The notes: generated from the letters alone by a model not told the origin. DNA of 64,000 nucleotides from Pandoraea sp. (GCF_004297875.1 NZ_SCSK01000038.1:62001-126000), one strand, 5' to 3'; shown: positions 1-9,953, counted from the first letter of the stretch. A program made the numbers and translations.

Positions 1-659
1 ACGCGCTGCAGACCTTGCCCGCGGCCACGTGCGCGTTGATCTTCTCGACCATGCCGCTCGTGACGATGTGTTTGGCGATCGCGCTCGGCCGTGAGGTCTT
101 CAGCCTTGGGCGGGCGATCGGCCTGCTGCTGGCCGTGTCGGGCGTGGCGCTGCTGCTCGGTTTTCCGGCGCCGCATTTCGGCGCCGATGGCCCAGACGGC
201 GCAAGCCACTGGGCCGCACTCGCCGCCCTGGTGGGCGCCACCGTGACCGGCGCGGCCTGCAGCCTGCTTTACCGGCCCTACTTGCAACGCTATGCGGCCC
301 TGCCGACCAGCGCGCTGGCGATGTTTGCCTCGGTCGTGTTTCTGGCCGGCTTGTGCGCGGCCACGGGGCAATCCATGTTTCCCATGCTGACGACTTTTCA
401 ATGGAGCAATGTCGGCTTTATCGGCCTGTCGAGCGGCATCGGCTATTTTTGCTGGCTGTGGGCGCTGGGCAAGCTCGATGCCAGCCGCGTGGTGGCGTTC
501 CAGGCGCTGGGGCCTGTGACCGCCGCCGCGATCCAGCTCGTGCTGGCCCGCCAGTGGCCGTCGTGGTCGCTGTGCCTGTCGATCGCGCTGGTCGCGACCG
601 GCCTGAATATCGCCCTGCGCGAGCGGCGCGCGCGCCGCGCGGCGCCTGGCCTGGGGTAG
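1..659 (+). CDS. EamA/DMT-family transporter, 3' part
   Basis: The frame is open from the left edge, so the true start lies outside the window; about 218 C-terminal residues are visible. They form a series of hydrophobic helices with short loops, a repeat-two layout typical of the EamA half of drug/metabolite transporters, ending in a basic tail (ERRARRAAPG). Family members are inner-membrane exporters or permeases of about 300 residues, so roughly two thirds is present. Substrate cannot be inferred. Family assignment is fairly safe; function is not. Confidence 0.75.
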   Translation, partial: ALQTLPAATCALIFSTMPLVTMCLAIALGREVFSLGRAIGLLLAVSGVALLLGFPAPHFGADGPDGASHWAALAALVGATVTGAACSLLYRPYLQRYAALPTSALAMFASVVFLAGLCAATGQSMFPMLTTFQWSNVGFIGLSSGIGYFCWLWALGKLDASRVVAFQALGPVTAAAIQLVLARQWPSWSLCLSIALVATGLNIALRERRARRAAPGLG

Positions 660-719
660 GCACCGCGCGTTGGCCAGGCGCTCATGATGAAGCCTGGCCG
701 GGTATGCCGATCCCGGTTG

Positions 720-1676
720 CTACAGGCAATGCAGGGATTTGAGCGTGCTGGAGACGGCGTCGTCCCAGCCGGTATGCGGCTCTTCGCCCAGCATTTGCAC
801 GAGCGCCGCATTGTCCATGCGCAACGGCTGCTGCCACAGGTAACGCATCTCGCGGATTTCGCGCAACAGCGTCGAGAATGGCGCCAGCAGCGGCAGCAAC
901 CGCCAGGGGAAGCCGCGTACCGGAAGGTCGGCCCGGCCGGATGCGCGGCGCACCGCGCCGATCATGGCGGTGCCGTCGGCGTCCCAGTGGCCACGCATGT
1001 GATAGACCGCGAAATCGGGCAGGCGCTCGCTCTGCCCGATGAGCCGAAGCATGGTTTCGGCTACGTCCGGCACATACGCCCATTGATGGCCGATGCCCGC
1101 TTGGCCCGGATAGGTCATGGCGCGCAGCGGCTTGCCGGGTTTGACCAGGCCGCCGGCAAACCAGTTGCTGGCCGCGCCCGGACCAAAAAAGTCGCCTGCC
1201 CGCACGACCAGGGTGCGCACGCCGTCGGCTGCGGCGATTCGCAGGCGCCGCTCGAGTTCGGCGCGGATCTGGCCCTTGCGGGTGCGGGGGCGTTGCGGTG
1301 AACTCTCCGACAGGATGGGAAAGGCGTCCGGGCCGAAGTTATAGACCGTGCCCGGCAGCACGATGCGCGCGCTGCTGACGCGGGCCGCGGCAATGCTGCT
1401 GTCGATCATCGGCAGGACCAGCTTGTCCCAGTCGCGGTAGCCGGGCGGATTGACCGCATGCACGATCAGCGCCGCGCCCTCGGCGGCGGCCGTGACGTCG
1501 GCACGCCGCATGGCGTCGCCTGGCCGCCACTCGAAGCGCGCGTCACGTTGCGCCAGCGTGTCGGGGCGGCGATGCAGGGCGCGCACTTGCCAGCCCCGCG
1601 TCGCCAAACGGCGAGCCACCTCGCCGCCAATACCGCCGGTGGCGCCCAATACCAATGCGATGCGTTGCTGCGTCAT
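720..1676 (-). CDS. NAD(P)-binding epimerase/reductase-like protein
   Basis: A 318-residue Rossmann protein with the N-terminal dinucleotide motif LGATGGIGGEVARRL (about residues 9-23), as in atypical or extended short-chain dehydrogenases that act on sugar-nucleotide or small carbonyl substrates. I chose the ATG at 1676 because AGGAAA lies 7-8 bases upstream; an in-frame ATG 8 codons earlier has no comparable site. It is divergent from a LysR gene across about 90 bp, so that regulator is a reasonable candidate for controlling it. The substrate is unknown; oxidoreductase family confidence is good. Confidence 0.75.
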   Translation of the reverse strand: MTQQRIALVLGATGGIGGEVARRLATRGWQVRALHRRPDTLAQRDARFEWRPGDAMRRADVTAAAEGAALIVHAVNPPGYRDWDKLVLPMIDSSIAAARVSSARIVLPGTVYNFGPDAFPILSESSPQRPRTRKGQIRAELERRLRIAAADGVRTLVVRAGDFFGPGAASNWFAGGLVKPGKPLRAMTYPGQAGIGHQWAYVPDVAETMLRLIGQSERLPDFAVYHMRGHWDADGTAMIGAVRRASGRADLPVRGFPWRLLPLLAPFSTLLREIREMRYLWQQPLRMDNAALVQMLGEEPHTGWDDAVSSTLKSLHCL

Positions 1677-1768
1677 GATGATTTCCTGAAGTTCCATGGC
1701 AAGCATTCTTGCGTAAAATCCGGTTAAATGAAATTGTCTATTCTGATAGATAAGCTATACATATTTGT

Positions 1769-2677
1769 ATGAATGCAAATGAACCGAACTGGACGTTGTA
1801 CCGCACGCTGCTTGGCGTTTTTCGTGCCGGCTCGCTCTCCGGCGCGGCCCGCTCGCTGGGTTTGACGCAGCCTACCGTCGGGCGCCATTTGGACGCGCTG
1901 GAGCAGGCGCTGGGCTTTGCGCTGTTCGTGCGTACCCAGCAGGGCTTGAGTCCGACCGAGGCAGCGCTCGCGCTAAGGCCTTATGCCGAGGCGCTCGAAT
2001 CGACCAGTGCCGCGCTGTTGCGCGTGGCTTCCAGCCAGGGCGAGGGTGGCGGCGTGCGCGGCACGGTGCGCATTACCGCCAGCGAGGTGATCAGTGCCGA
2101 GGTGTTGCCCCCGATCCTGGCTGAGCTGCACGCGCAGTATCCCGATCTGTCGATCGAGCTGGCGCCGTCGAATCGTCTTGAGGACCTGCTGCGACGCGAG
2201 GCCGATATCGCCGTGCGGATGCAGCGGCCGAGCCAGGAGGCGCTGATAGCTCGGCACATCGGGCCGATCGAGCTGGGCTTGTATGGGCATCGCCGCTATC
2301 TGGCGCGGCGCGGCACGCCTGCCAGCGTCACGGCGCTGGGCGCGCACGCAATCATCGGCTACGACAAGCAGACGCCCTTTCTGCGTGGGATGAGAGCCCG
2401 CCTGCCCGCGCTCAAGCATGTTCGCTTCGCGCTGCGTACCGACAGCGACCTGAGCGCACTGGCGGCGTTGCGCGCCGGCTTTGGACTTGGTTTTTGTCAG
2501 GTTGGACTGGCGCGCGACAACGCCGACCTGATCCGCCTGTTCCCTAAACAGATCGCGCCGCGGCTCGACACGTGGCTGGCCATGCACGAGGATCTGCGCG
2601 ACAGTCCGGGCTGCCGCGCCACGTTCGCGGCACTCGCCGACGGCTTGCTGCGCTATGTGACAAGCGGACGCGGCTGA
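1769..2677 (+). CDS. LysR-family transcriptional regulator
   Basis: 302 residues with an N-terminal winged helix-turn-helix (about residues 10-65, GSLSGAARSLGLTQPTVGRHLDALEQ-like) and a C-terminal effector-binding domain, the usual LysR length and layout. It is transcribed away from the NAD(P)-binding reductase gene; the 92-bp gap is AT-richer than its surroundings and probably holds both promoters. Family knowledge: such regulators usually control the divergent gene and themselves. The inducer is not predictable. Confidence 0.85.
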   Translation: MNANEPNWTLYRTLLGVFRAGSLSGAARSLGLTQPTVGRHLDALEQALGFALFVRTQQGLSPTEAALALRPYAEALESTSAALLRVASSQGEGGGVRGTVRITASEVISAEVLPPILAELHAQYPDLSIELAPSNRLEDLLRREADIAVRMQRPSQEALIARHIGPIELGLYGHRRYLARRGTPASVTALGAHAIIGYDKQTPFLRGMRARLPALKHVRFALRTDSDLSALAALRAGFGLGFCQVGLARDNADLIRLFPKQIAPRLDTWLAMHEDLRDSPGCRATFAALADGLLRYVTSGRG

Positions 2678-2773
2678 GCCGGGCGCGGCCTGCACGCTTG
2701 GGCATCCGACGGTATCATGGCGGCGGGCCATGAATCCTCTCTTGCTGTTACCCCCTCGCTCAAGGAACCGATC

Positions 2774-3769
2774 ATGCAATATCGTAAATTCGGCGGCACT
2801 GGTCTGACCGTGTCGCGCCTGTGCCTCGGCACGATGACATTCGGATTGCAAACCGAAGAAGCGGCTTCGCACGCGATTCTCGACAAGGCCGCCGATGCCG
2901 GCGTCAATTTTATCGACACCGCCGACGTCTATCCGCTTGGCGGCACCGAGCAGCTCGCCGGGCGCACCGAGGAAATCGTCGGCAATTGGCTCAAGGGCAA
3001 GCGCGAGCGTTTCATTCTCGCGACCAAGGCGGTCGGCAAGGTCGGCCCCTCGTCGTGGGACCAGGGCGCCTCGCGCAAGCATCTGCTCGACGCGATCGAT
3101 GCGTCGCTGCGCCGGCTCGGCACCGATTATGTCGATTTGTATCAACTGCATTCGGATGATACGCAAACGCCGCTCGATGAGACGCTTGAAGCGCTCGATA
3201 CGATCGTGCGGCAGGGCAAGGCGCGCTATATCGGGGTGTCGAATTTTCTTGCCTATCGGCTGGCACGCGCGCTGGGCCGCGCCGATGTGCTGCGCGTGGC
3301 GCGTTTTGTGTCGGTGCAGCCGCGCTACAACCTGCTGTTTCGCCAGATCGAGCGCGAACTGCTGCCGCTCGCGCAGGAGGAGCAGCTTGCCGTGATTCCG
3401 TACAACCCGCTCGCGGGCGGTCTTCTCACCGGCAAGCATCGGCACGACGTGGCGCCCACCGAAGGACGCTTTACGGCGACGGTCGGCAAGGCCGGCGAAA
3501 TGTACACGCAGCGCTACTGGCACGAACGCGAGTTTCACACCATCGAGAAGCTCAAGGAAATTGCCGCGCAAGCGGGCAAGCCGCTGACTCAGACCGCGCT
3601 GGCCTGGGTCCTGGCCAACCCGGCGGTCACCTCGGCGATCATCGGCGCGAGCCGCGCCGAGCAATTGACCGACACGTTGGCCGCGGCAGACCTGACGCTC
3701 GACGCCGATCTGAAGGCGAAGCTCGATGAGGTGTCGATGGAATATCGCTGGGGCGACGCGGCGCGCTAG
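2774..3769 (+). CDS. Aldo/keto reductase
   Basis: 331-residue (beta/alpha)8 NADPH-dependent reductase. Visible family marks are [20 protein letters not shown] at the start, [10 protein letters not shown] carrying the catalytic Asp/Tyr (about residues 47-56), the ATKAVGK lysine region and the YQLHSDD histidine region. Members of this YajO/Tas-like group reduce aldehydes and ketones in the cytoplasm. The ATG at 2774 follows AAGGA by 8 bases and matches the normal family N-terminus, so an upstream in-frame ATG at 2717 was not used. The stop codon overlaps the end of convergent arfB by 4 bp. Confidence 0.88.
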   Translation: MQYRKFGGTGLTVSRLCLGTMTFGLQTEEAASHAILDKAADAGVNFIDTADVYPLGGTEQLAGRTEEIVGNWLKGKRERFILATKAVGKVGPSSWDQGASRKHLLDAIDASLRRLGTDYVDLYQLHSDDTQTPLDETLEALDTIVRQGKARYIGVSNFLAYRLARALGRADVLRVARFVSVQPRYNLLFRQIERELLPLAQEEQLAVIPYNPLAGGLLTGKHRHDVAPTEGRFTATVGKAGEMYTQRYWHEREFHTIEKLKEIAAQAGKPLTQTALAWVLANPAVTSAIIGASRAEQLTDTLAAADLTLDADLKAKLDEVSMEYRWGDAAR

Positions 3770-4170
3770 TCGGCTATTTTCCCGCGCAGCGCCTTGACCT
3801 GGCCGCGCTGGCGCTTGCCTTCGAGCCGGCGGATTTTCGAGCCAAGCGTCGGGCGAGTAGGCCGGCGCCGGCGCGGTGGCGTCGCCACTTCCTGCACCAA
3901 CTCGTGCAGGCGGCGCACCGCGTCCTGGCGGTTCAATTCCTGGCTGCGATGTTGTTGCGCCTTGATGATCACCACGCCATCGCGAGTGATGCGCTGGTCA
4001 GGCAGACGCAGCAGCCGGTCCTTGATCGGCTCGGGCAGGGACGAGGCGCGAATATCGAAGCGCAGATGCACGGCGCTCGAAACCTTGTTCACATTTTGGC
4101 CGCCCGCGCCTTGCGCGCGGATTGCCGTGATCTCGATTTCGTGGGCAGGAATGGTAATGGGCTCAAGCAT
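3766..4170 (-). CDS. arfB: Peptidyl-tRNA hydrolase ArfB (YaeJ), ribosome rescue
   Basis: 134 residues with the class I release-factor catalytic motif GGQ at residues 23-25 ([13 protein letters not shown]) and a long basic C-terminal tail ([15 protein letters not shown] and onward). In the family the tail enters the empty mRNA channel of stalled ribosomes and the GGQ hydrolyses peptidyl-tRNA. Length and layout match ArfB rather than a full release factor. It is convergent with the aldo/keto reductase gene. Confidence 0.92.
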   Translation of the reverse strand: MLEPITIPAHEIEITAIRAQGAGGQNVNKVSSAVHLRFDIRASSLPEPIKDRLLRLPDQRITRDGVVIIKAQQHRSQELNRQDAVRRLHELVQEVATPPRRRRPTRPTLGSKIRRLEGKRQRGQVKALRGKIAD

Positions 4171-4302
4171 GGCCCTAGCATAACAATTTTGGCGGGCGCC
4201 GTTGGGATTGCCGCGCCCTTGCGTGCAGTGTCGTACCGTCTGGTGCCGTCTCGCCTGCCTCGCCCCGCGCCGGGGACGACGGCCCCGGCTGCGGTCGCGG
4301 GC

Positions 4303-5226
4303 TCAGGCGGCCAGCGCCTGGGGCGCCGCGTCCTGTTGCTCGCCACCGAGCACGTCGAGCAGCTCGGCCAACAGGCGATCGAGTTCGCCCGTCATGAGCG
4401 CGACGTCGGCATCGAAGCGCTCGTCGTCGTTCTGCGCGGTCGGGTCCTCGGCTTCCTTGATCACGTCGAGCGGCGCGACGCGTTTGATGGTCAGCGACGG
4501 CGTCAGCACGAACGAGATGCGGTCGGCCCAGGTCAGCGCCAGCCGCACGCATTGCTTGCCTGCCTCGATATGGCGCCGCACTTCAGCATCGTCGAGCGTC
4601 TGACCGACGTAGCGCACCGTCGCGTTGCCGTCGCCGCTGGCGCGCAGCTCGGCGTCCTGGTCGATGGTGAAATTGCCCGGTACCTCGCCAGCGATCAGCC
4701 AGCCGGTCATGGCCGCGACCGGCGAGTGGGCCACGCTCACATTGGCCAGCGGCAACTGGTCGACGGATTTGATCAACAGACTGCGCACGTCGTCGGCGAC
4801 TGCTTGCGAGGCGGCGTCGATGACCAGCCAGCCATTGGCCACGTCGATCCACACGCGCGTATCGCGCCGGATGCTGAAGGCGCGCGGCAGCAACTCGTCC
4901 GTGACTTGTTCCTTGAGTTCACGCATTTGCTTGCGCCCGGGCTTGAAGCCCTGCTGCTCCTCGAGCTCCTGCGCGCGCGCCTTGGTCACCTGATTGATGA
5001 CGGAGGCCGGCAGCAGTTTCTTTTCGGCACGAAACGTCAGCAGCATTTGCCGGTTGCGCGCATAAACGAGCGCGCCATTATCACGCGGTGAGGCCCAGCC
5101 TTGACTTTGCATCACGATGCTGCTGCCGGGCTCGAACGCATGCGGCGCCAGCCATTGTTCCAACTGCTCGGGCGTGACGTTCCACGGGGCTGGCAAACGA
5201 TGAATCTGGAGATTTTTGAACCACAT
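4303..5226 (-). CDS. rdgC: Recombination-associated protein RdgC
   Basis: 307 residues (E. coli RdgC is about 303) beginning [15 protein letters not shown], the family N-terminus, with the conserved segment [30 protein letters not shown] near residues 45-70. RdgC forms a ring-shaped dimer on double-stranded DNA and modulates RecA. The start at 5226 was preferred over an in-frame ATG 10 codons upstream because homologues begin at MWFKN. Monocistronic on the minus strand; about 130 bp downstream before arfB contain nothing I recognise. Confidence 0.93.
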   Translation of the reverse strand: MWFKNLQIHRLPAPWNVTPEQLEQWLAPHAFEPGSSIVMQSQGWASPRDNGALVYARNRQMLLTFRAEKKLLPASVINQVTKARAQELEEQQGFKPGRKQMRELKEQVTDELLPRAFSIRRDTRVWIDVANGWLVIDAASQAVADDVRSLLIKSVDQLPLANVSVAHSPVAAMTGWLIAGEVPGNFTIDQDAELRASGDGNATVRYVGQTLDDAEVRRHIEAGKQCVRLALTWADRISFVLTPSLTIKRVAPLDVIKEAEDPTAQNDDERFDADVALMTGELDRLLAELLDVLGGEQQDAAPQALAA

Positions 5227-5521
5227 AGGAAAGAGATATGGGCGAGGGCAAAGCAACCCATTCTATACGATGGATTGTTGCGCGGGTCGGACATTCGCCG
5301 CGGGCATTTTTGCCGCCCGGCGATATTTGGGCGAACCGATGACTGACGGGCGTGTCTGCTCGGAGGTAAGATTGGCGACACGAGGCAGTCGATAGATCCG
5401 ACAGCGCGTTTGCCGTAGCGCGACGCGATCATCCCCCCCGGAGAGTGACAATGCATACAGACGCTGCACGACCTTGGCTCGAATCACGCTTGATGCGCCG
5501 CCGCGCCGCGAGAGGGCGGCG

Positions 5522-6496
5522 ATGATCCGCCCGCCGCGTCATACCCGTATCGGCCTGGCCCTGGGCGGCGGCGCCGCCCGAGGCTGGGCCCATATTGGCG
5601 CGATCCGCGCCTTGCACGACGCGGGCGTGAAGCCCGATGTGGTGTGCGGCACGTCGATCGGCGCGCTGATCGGCGCGGTGTATGCCAATGGCGAACTCGA
5701 CTGGCTCGAGCAGTGGGCGTCGCGCCTGACATGGCAGACCGTGGTGCGGCTGCTCGACTTGCGTATTTCCGGCGGGTTTCTCGGCGGCAAGAAAGTCATC
5801 CGTCTGTTCGAGGATCAATTCGAAGGCCGAACCATCGATCAGTTGAACATGCCATACGCGGCCGTGGCCACCGAGCTCGACTCGGGCCGCGAGATCTGGT
5901 TGCAGGAGGGCAGCATCGTCGATGCGGTGCGCGCATCGATCGCGATTCCGGGCATTTTCACGCCGGTCTGGCACGACGGTATCTGGCTGGTCGACGGTAG
6001 CCTGTCGAACCCGGTGCCGGTCTCGACAGCCCGTGCGATGCGCGCGGATTGCATCATTGCCGTCGACCTGAACAACGACATCCTCAACGGTCGGGACTTC
6101 GGCGGCGCGGTGCCCGACAGCCTCAACCCCGATGGCGCGTCTCAGTCGGGAGCGCGCGTGCCGGCCTTGGCAACGAGCCTGCGCCGCAACGGCAAGCCAT
6201 GGCCGAGCTGGCTGGCGCCGGATCGCAGCCGCGTGAGCGACGACGTGCATACCCCGCCGGCGCCGAGCGCGCGCATGCCGTCGATGTTCAGTTCGATCGC
6301 GCAAAGCATCGATATCATGCAGGTGCGCATCACGCGTAGCCGCCTGGCGGGCGAGCCGGCCGATATCCTGATCCAGCCTCGCCTGGGCGGCCTGGGGATC
6401 TTCGATTTTCATCGTGCCGAACCGACCATCGCCGAAGGTTATGCGGCGGTCGAGCGCATGATGCCGGCCATTCGCGCCCGCCTGGGCTTGACCTGA
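5522..6496 (+). CDS. Patatin-like phospholipase (RssA-type)
   Basis: 324 residues with the patatin fold signatures in order: oxyanion loop GLALGGGAARG (about 11-21), nucleophile elbow GTSIG with Ser45, and the dyad aspartate in VDGSLSNP (Asp158). These predict a serine acyl hydrolase acting on lipids, cytoplasmic or peripheral to the membrane as there is no signal peptide. The ATG at 5522 follows GAGAGGGCGG; another in-frame ATG lies at 5474 but would add an unusual N-terminal extension. The physiological lipid is unknown. Confidence 0.88.
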   Translation: MIRPPRHTRIGLALGGGAARGWAHIGAIRALHDAGVKPDVVCGTSIGALIGAVYANGELDWLEQWASRLTWQTVVRLLDLRISGGFLGGKKVIRLFEDQFEGRTIDQLNMPYAAVATELDSGREIWLQEGSIVDAVRASIAIPGIFTPVWHDGIWLVDGSLSNPVPVSTARAMRADCIIAVDLNNDILNGRDFGGAVPDSLNPDGASQSGARVPALATSLRRNGKPWPSWLAPDRSRVSDDVHTPPAPSARMPSMFSSIAQSIDIMQVRITRSRLAGEPADILIQPRLGGLGIFDFHRAEPTIAEGYAAVERMMPAIRARLGLT

Positions 6497-6599
6497 GTAC
6501 GCTGGACGTCGGGCGGGTCACAGGACATTTCGCATCGATGCCACGAGTGGATATGACTGCAGCGGCGCTGTCTTTCGTCACGTCGCGAATGAGGGTCTC

Positions 6600-8009
6600 A
6601 TGGATGCAAACACTGCACTGACGTCGCTTTGGTCAATGGCCGGCGGCGAGCCCGATGCGCTCGACATGCTGTGTCTTGCCGATCTGGCAAGATCGTTGCC
6701 GTCGGTGTTCCGGGTGGATGTGATCGCCGCGGCGAGCATCGGGTTGCAGGCGTTGGCCGCCGCGCAGATCTGGCGACAGCGCACCGGCCGCCCCCAGCGG
6801 GTCGAAGTGAGTGGCCGGCGCGCGCTGGCAATGTTCCGCAGCGAGCGCTACTTGACAGTTGACGGCCGGCCGCCTCCGGAACTGCGCTCGCCGATCACCG
6901 GATACTTCGAGGCGGTCGATGGTCGCTGGATTCAGCTGCACGCCAATTTTCCGCACCATCTCGCCGGCATTTTGCGCGTGCTGCAGTGTGACGGCGACCG
7001 CGCGTCGGTCGCTCGCGCGATCGCGCGCTGGCAGGCCGCCGAGCTCGACCAGCGCCTGGCCGACGCAGGACTGTGCGCGGCGCTGGTTCGCACGCCCGAC
7101 GAGTGGCAGGCACACCCTCAGGCCGCGGCGATTGCTTCATTGCCGCTGTTTGAAATCATCCGCATCGGCGACGCGCTACCGGAATCGATCGGGCGAGGCG
7201 TGGCCGCGCGGCGACCCCTGAGCGGCGTGCGCATGCTCGACCTGTCGCGTGTCATTGCCGCGCCGGTGGCAGGGCGTACTTTTGCCCAGCACGGCGCGCA
7301 GGTGCTGGCGATTGGCGCCGCGCATCTGCCGAATCTGCTGCCGCTGGTGATCGATAACGGGCGGGGCAAGCGCAGCGCGCATCTCGACTTGCGGACGCCG
7401 CGCGAACGTGAGGTCTTGCTGAATTTGGTAAAGGAGGCCGATGTTTTTCTGCAGGCCTACCGGCCAAGTGCGCTGGCCGCGTTTGGCCTGTCGCCGGAGG
7501 CGCTATGTGCGCTTCGCCCCGGACTGGTGCAGGTGACGCTATCGGCCTATGGTCATCTCGGGCCGTGGGCGCAACGGCGCGGCTTCGACAGTCTGGTGCA
7601 GTCGGCCACCGGTATCGCATGGCAGGAGGGGCAGGCAGCCGGACTGGCGGGGCCCGGCAGATTGCCGTGCCAGGCGCTTGATCATGCGACGGGATTTCTG
7701 GCGGCGTTCGGCGCCATGATGGCCCTGCGGCGGCGCGAGCAGGAGGGCGGCAGCTGGTTGGTGCGCGTGTCGCTCGCGCAGACCGGGCGCTGGCTGCAGT
7801 CGCTCGGCTTATTGGCGAACGGACTTGCCGCTTCAGAGCTTGGCGAAGATGAGGTAACGCCGTGGCTGCAGACGATCGACTCGCCGTTTGGCCGCGTGTG
7901 CGCGGTGGCGCCGGTCGAGCAGATGTCGCTGACGCCGCCCCATTTCGACATGCCGCCGGTGCCACTGGGCACGCACCCGCCCGCGTGGCTCGATGCCAGC
8001 GAGCCTTGA
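6600..8009 (+). CDS. CaiB/BaiF-type CoA-transferase family III protein
   Basis: 469 residues. The second half (from about residue 205, LSGVRMLDLSRVIAAPVAGRTFAQHGAQVL) is the canonical CaiB N-terminal Rossmann region, followed by a putative catalytic Asp in LPCQALDHATG (about residue 363). The first half (SPITGYFEAVDGRWIQLHANFPHH) resembles the C-terminal domain of the same family, so this looks like a circularly arranged or internally duplicated form. Family III enzymes move CoA between carboxylic acids. No acyl-CoA gene adjoins it, so the substrate is open. Confidence 0.8.
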   Translation: MDANTALTSLWSMAGGEPDALDMLCLADLARSLPSVFRVDVIAAASIGLQALAAAQIWRQRTGRPQRVEVSGRRALAMFRSERYLTVDGRPPPELRSPITGYFEAVDGRWIQLHANFPHHLAGILRVLQCDGDRASVARAIARWQAAELDQRLADAGLCAALVRTPDEWQAHPQAAAIASLPLFEIIRIGDALPESIGRGVAARRPLSGVRMLDLSRVIAAPVAGRTFAQHGAQVLAIGAAHLPNLLPLVIDNGRGKRSAHLDLRTPREREVLLNLVKEADVFLQAYRPSALAAFGLSPEALCALRPGLVQVTLSAYGHLGPWAQRRGFDSLVQSATGIAWQEGQAAGLAGPGRLPCQALDHATGFLAAFGAMMALRRREQEGGSWLVRVSLAQTGRWLQSLGLLANGLAASELGEDEVTPWLQTIDSPFGRVCAVAPVEQMSLTPPHFDMPPVPLGTHPPAWLDASEP

Positions 8010-8020
8010 ATGATTGCCCG

Positions 8021-8653
8021 CTAGCGGCGTGCTTCGGTCATGATGCGGATGGCCAGGCCAGCCAGCACCGTGCCCATCAGCCAGCGCTGTGCAACGAGCC
8101 AGAGCGGGCGCCCGGCCAGGAACACGGCGATCGAGCCGGCCATCATCGATGCGATGGCATTGACCGTGACGCTGCACAGGATCTGCGTGAAGCCCAGTGC
8201 CAGCGACTGCACCAGTACGCTACCGTGGCTGGGGTCAATGAATTGCGGCAGCAACGACAGATACAGGATCGCGATTTTCGGGTTGAACAGGCTGGTGACG
8301 AAGCCCATCATGAAAAGCTTGCGCGGGCGGTCCTGCGGCAGGTCGCGCACCTGGAAAGGCGATTTGCCGCCGGGCTTGAGCGCCTGCCAGGCGAGGTACA
8401 GCAAATAGAGCGCACCGCCGTAGCGCAGGGCGTCGTAAGCGAAGGGGACGGCCATGAGCAGCGCGGTGATGCCGAATGCCGCGCACAGCAGGTAGATCAC
8501 GAAGCCGAGCGCGACGCCGGCCAGCGACACCAGGCCTGCCTTCGGCCCCTGGCAGATCGAGCGCGAGATGAGATAGATCATGTTGGGCCCGGGCGTCAAC
8601 GCCATGCCCAGGGCCACGAGCCCGAAAGCGATCAGGTGGGACAGTGTCGGCAT
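8021..8653 (-). CDS. LysE/RhtB-family amino-acid exporter
   Basis: 210 residues with about six hydrophobic helices and the family motif GMALTPGPNMIYLISRS (about residues 16-32), then FNPKIAILYLSLLPQF (about 124-139). This is the RhtB branch of the LysE superfamily, inner-membrane exporters of amino acids and derivatives such as homoserine or threonine. It converges with the CoA-transferase gene 11 bp away. Substrate is not predictable. Confidence 0.88.
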   Translation of the reverse strand: MPTLSHLIAFGLVALGMALTPGPNMIYLISRSICQGPKAGLVSLAGVALGFVIYLLCAAFGITALLMAVPFAYDALRYGGALYLLYLAWQALKPGGKSPFQVRDLPQDRPRKLFMMGFVTSLFNPKIAILYLSLLPQFIDPSHGSVLVQSLALGFTQILCSVTVNAIASMMAGSIAVFLAGRPLWLVAQRWLMGTVLAGLAIRIMTEARR

Positions 8654-8746
8654 CGCATATCTCCAGGGAGGGTAGGTCTCGGGAAGCCTTCAGGCGCATG
8701 ATTCAATGGCCGTCGTATTCTCGGCGGCGGGATACGCTTCGCCGAG

Positions 8747-9463
8747 TTGCGCCAATCACGCGAAGTCTCGATTATTCCATGGCGTACCCGAAGGCTCCCG
8801 GAACAGTTGCGAACAAACCGCCGGGCCAGTTTCCGCACGACTACCATGCCAGTTGCCGCCGGGCCAACAATCGCGAGTGGGTACCGAGTCGTTGGCGAGG
8901 CTTGGTTTTGCTTTGGGGCCGATCTACACTGCGGAAATTGCGTCCGATGCGGGCGATCCAAGATTCCGACGATGGGGCTCAAGCCGCCCCAATTCCGCTG
9001 CGCGTCGGATTCGCTCCTGCGGTGCGTCAGGAAAGCGGGCAGGCTACCGCCGATTCATCCACTGATCGATCTGTGCAATGCCGTCTCGATCGCCTTTGCC
9101 GCGCCGATCGCTGTATTCGATGCGAGTCGCGTCGACGGCGACCTCGAGGCGCGGCACGCCCAGGGCAATGAAGCTTACGCCGCATCCTCTGGAGAGCCGG
9201 AATATCCCGATCCCGGTGAAGTGATTTTCGCGGATTGCGCCGGCCGTGCGCACGCGCGCCGCTGGACACACCGGCAAAGTGCTCGATCGGCCGTGCGCCA
9301 CGACACCGTGGCGGTGCTGATCGTCGCCGAAGGTGTGCTCGCCAGCGCGGGGAGCGACGTGCTGCAAGTTATTGCCGCCGCGCGCGAAGGATCGGACGAA
9401 CCCGGCTGGCAGACACGCAAAAACGCGATCCTGAGCCAGGCGTGGCCGACATTCGAATTTTGA
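8747..9463 (+). CDS. B3/B4 (PheRS beta editing-like) domain protein, N-terminus doubtful
   Basis: From about residue 76 (MGLKPPQFRCASDSLLR) onward the frame is a convincing free-standing B3/B4 domain: PLIDLCNAVSIAFAAPIAVFD, then PGEVIFADCAGRAHARRWTHRQS. These are the marks of the tRNA-editing-type fold of phenylalanyl-tRNA synthetase beta. Family members usually carry about 90 matching residues before this point, ending in something like IxAWRxxFxxMGLKP. Here the first 75 residues do not look like that, and pieces such as MRAIQDSD appear in another frame just upstream, so one or more frameshifts are likely. It may be a pseudogene or may start near 8972. Confidence 0.55.
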   Translation: MRQSREVSIIPWRTRRLPEQLRTNRRASFRTTTMPVAAGPTIASGYRVVGEAWFCFGADLHCGNCVRCGRSKIPTMGLKPPQFRCASDSLLRCVRKAGRLPPIHPLIDLCNAVSIAFAAPIAVFDASRVDGDLEARHAQGNEAYAASSGEPEYPDPGEVIFADCAGRAHARRWTHRQSARSAVRHDTVAVLIVAEGVLASAGSDVLQVIAAAREGSDEPGWQTRKNAILSQAWPTFEF

Positions 9464-9515
9464 AGAAACGGGGCCGCCGAGGGCAGGGGCCGCGATGGCG
9501 GCACCCCGCGAGGCG

Positions 9516-9815
9516 TTATTGCGCGATGCCGAGCTTGAGGCGCGCCATCGTATTGACTGGCTCGCTGTCGGCGAGGACGAAACCCTTGTCGACCAGCATG
9601 CGCGTCATGTATTGCTTGTTGTAGAGAAACGCCATGACCACCTGCCAGATCAGGAACGTGAAAATCGTAAAGAAAAAATGAATGGCCGCAATGCCGACTT
9701 CGCCGCGAAACAGCGGCACCCACCAGCCGAAGAACAGATATGTCCAACTGAAACCAAAATATCCCTTTTTCACCATCCCCGATTGCGGATGCCTGATAAT
9801 CACCGCGGTTGCCAT
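9516..9815 (-). CDS. Small membrane protein, unknown function
   Basis: 99 residues: a short polar N-terminus (MATAVIIRHPQSGMVKKGYFGFSW), two closely spaced hydrophobic segments (about 24-38 and 42-63, rich in Phe and Trp), then LYNKQYMTRMLVDKGFVLADS. The ending resembles short bacterial membrane proteins in which the helices precede an NKxYxxRLLxKGF-type motif, but I cannot name a characterised member. Monocistronic, convergent with the B3/B4-domain gene. Confidence 0.6.
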   Translation of the reverse strand: MATAVIIRHPQSGMVKKGYFGFSWTYLFFGWWVPLFRGEVGIAAIHFFFTIFTFLIWQVVMAFLYNKQYMTRMLVDKGFVLADSEPVNTMARLKLGIAQ

Positions 9816-9953
9816 TTATTCTCCCAAGCGTGCGTTATTGGTCGGTAAAACTGCCCGATGCACTATAAGCATGCGCGCTCTCTGCGTCAATGGATCAGGC
9901 GATGAGCTGAGCGCTCGCCAGGGCACGGCTATTCGAACAGCATGATGAATACG

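Noticed and set aside
1973..3664. Long open frame on the minus strand (563 codons)
   Set aside because: It lies wholly against the LysR and aldo/keto reductase genes, is Arg/Gln/His-rich without domain signatures, and is a by-product of high GC codon bias.
5429..6412. Minus-strand frame opposite the patatin gene
   Set aside because: No recognisable domain; the patatin catalytic motifs on the plus strand settle the coding strand.
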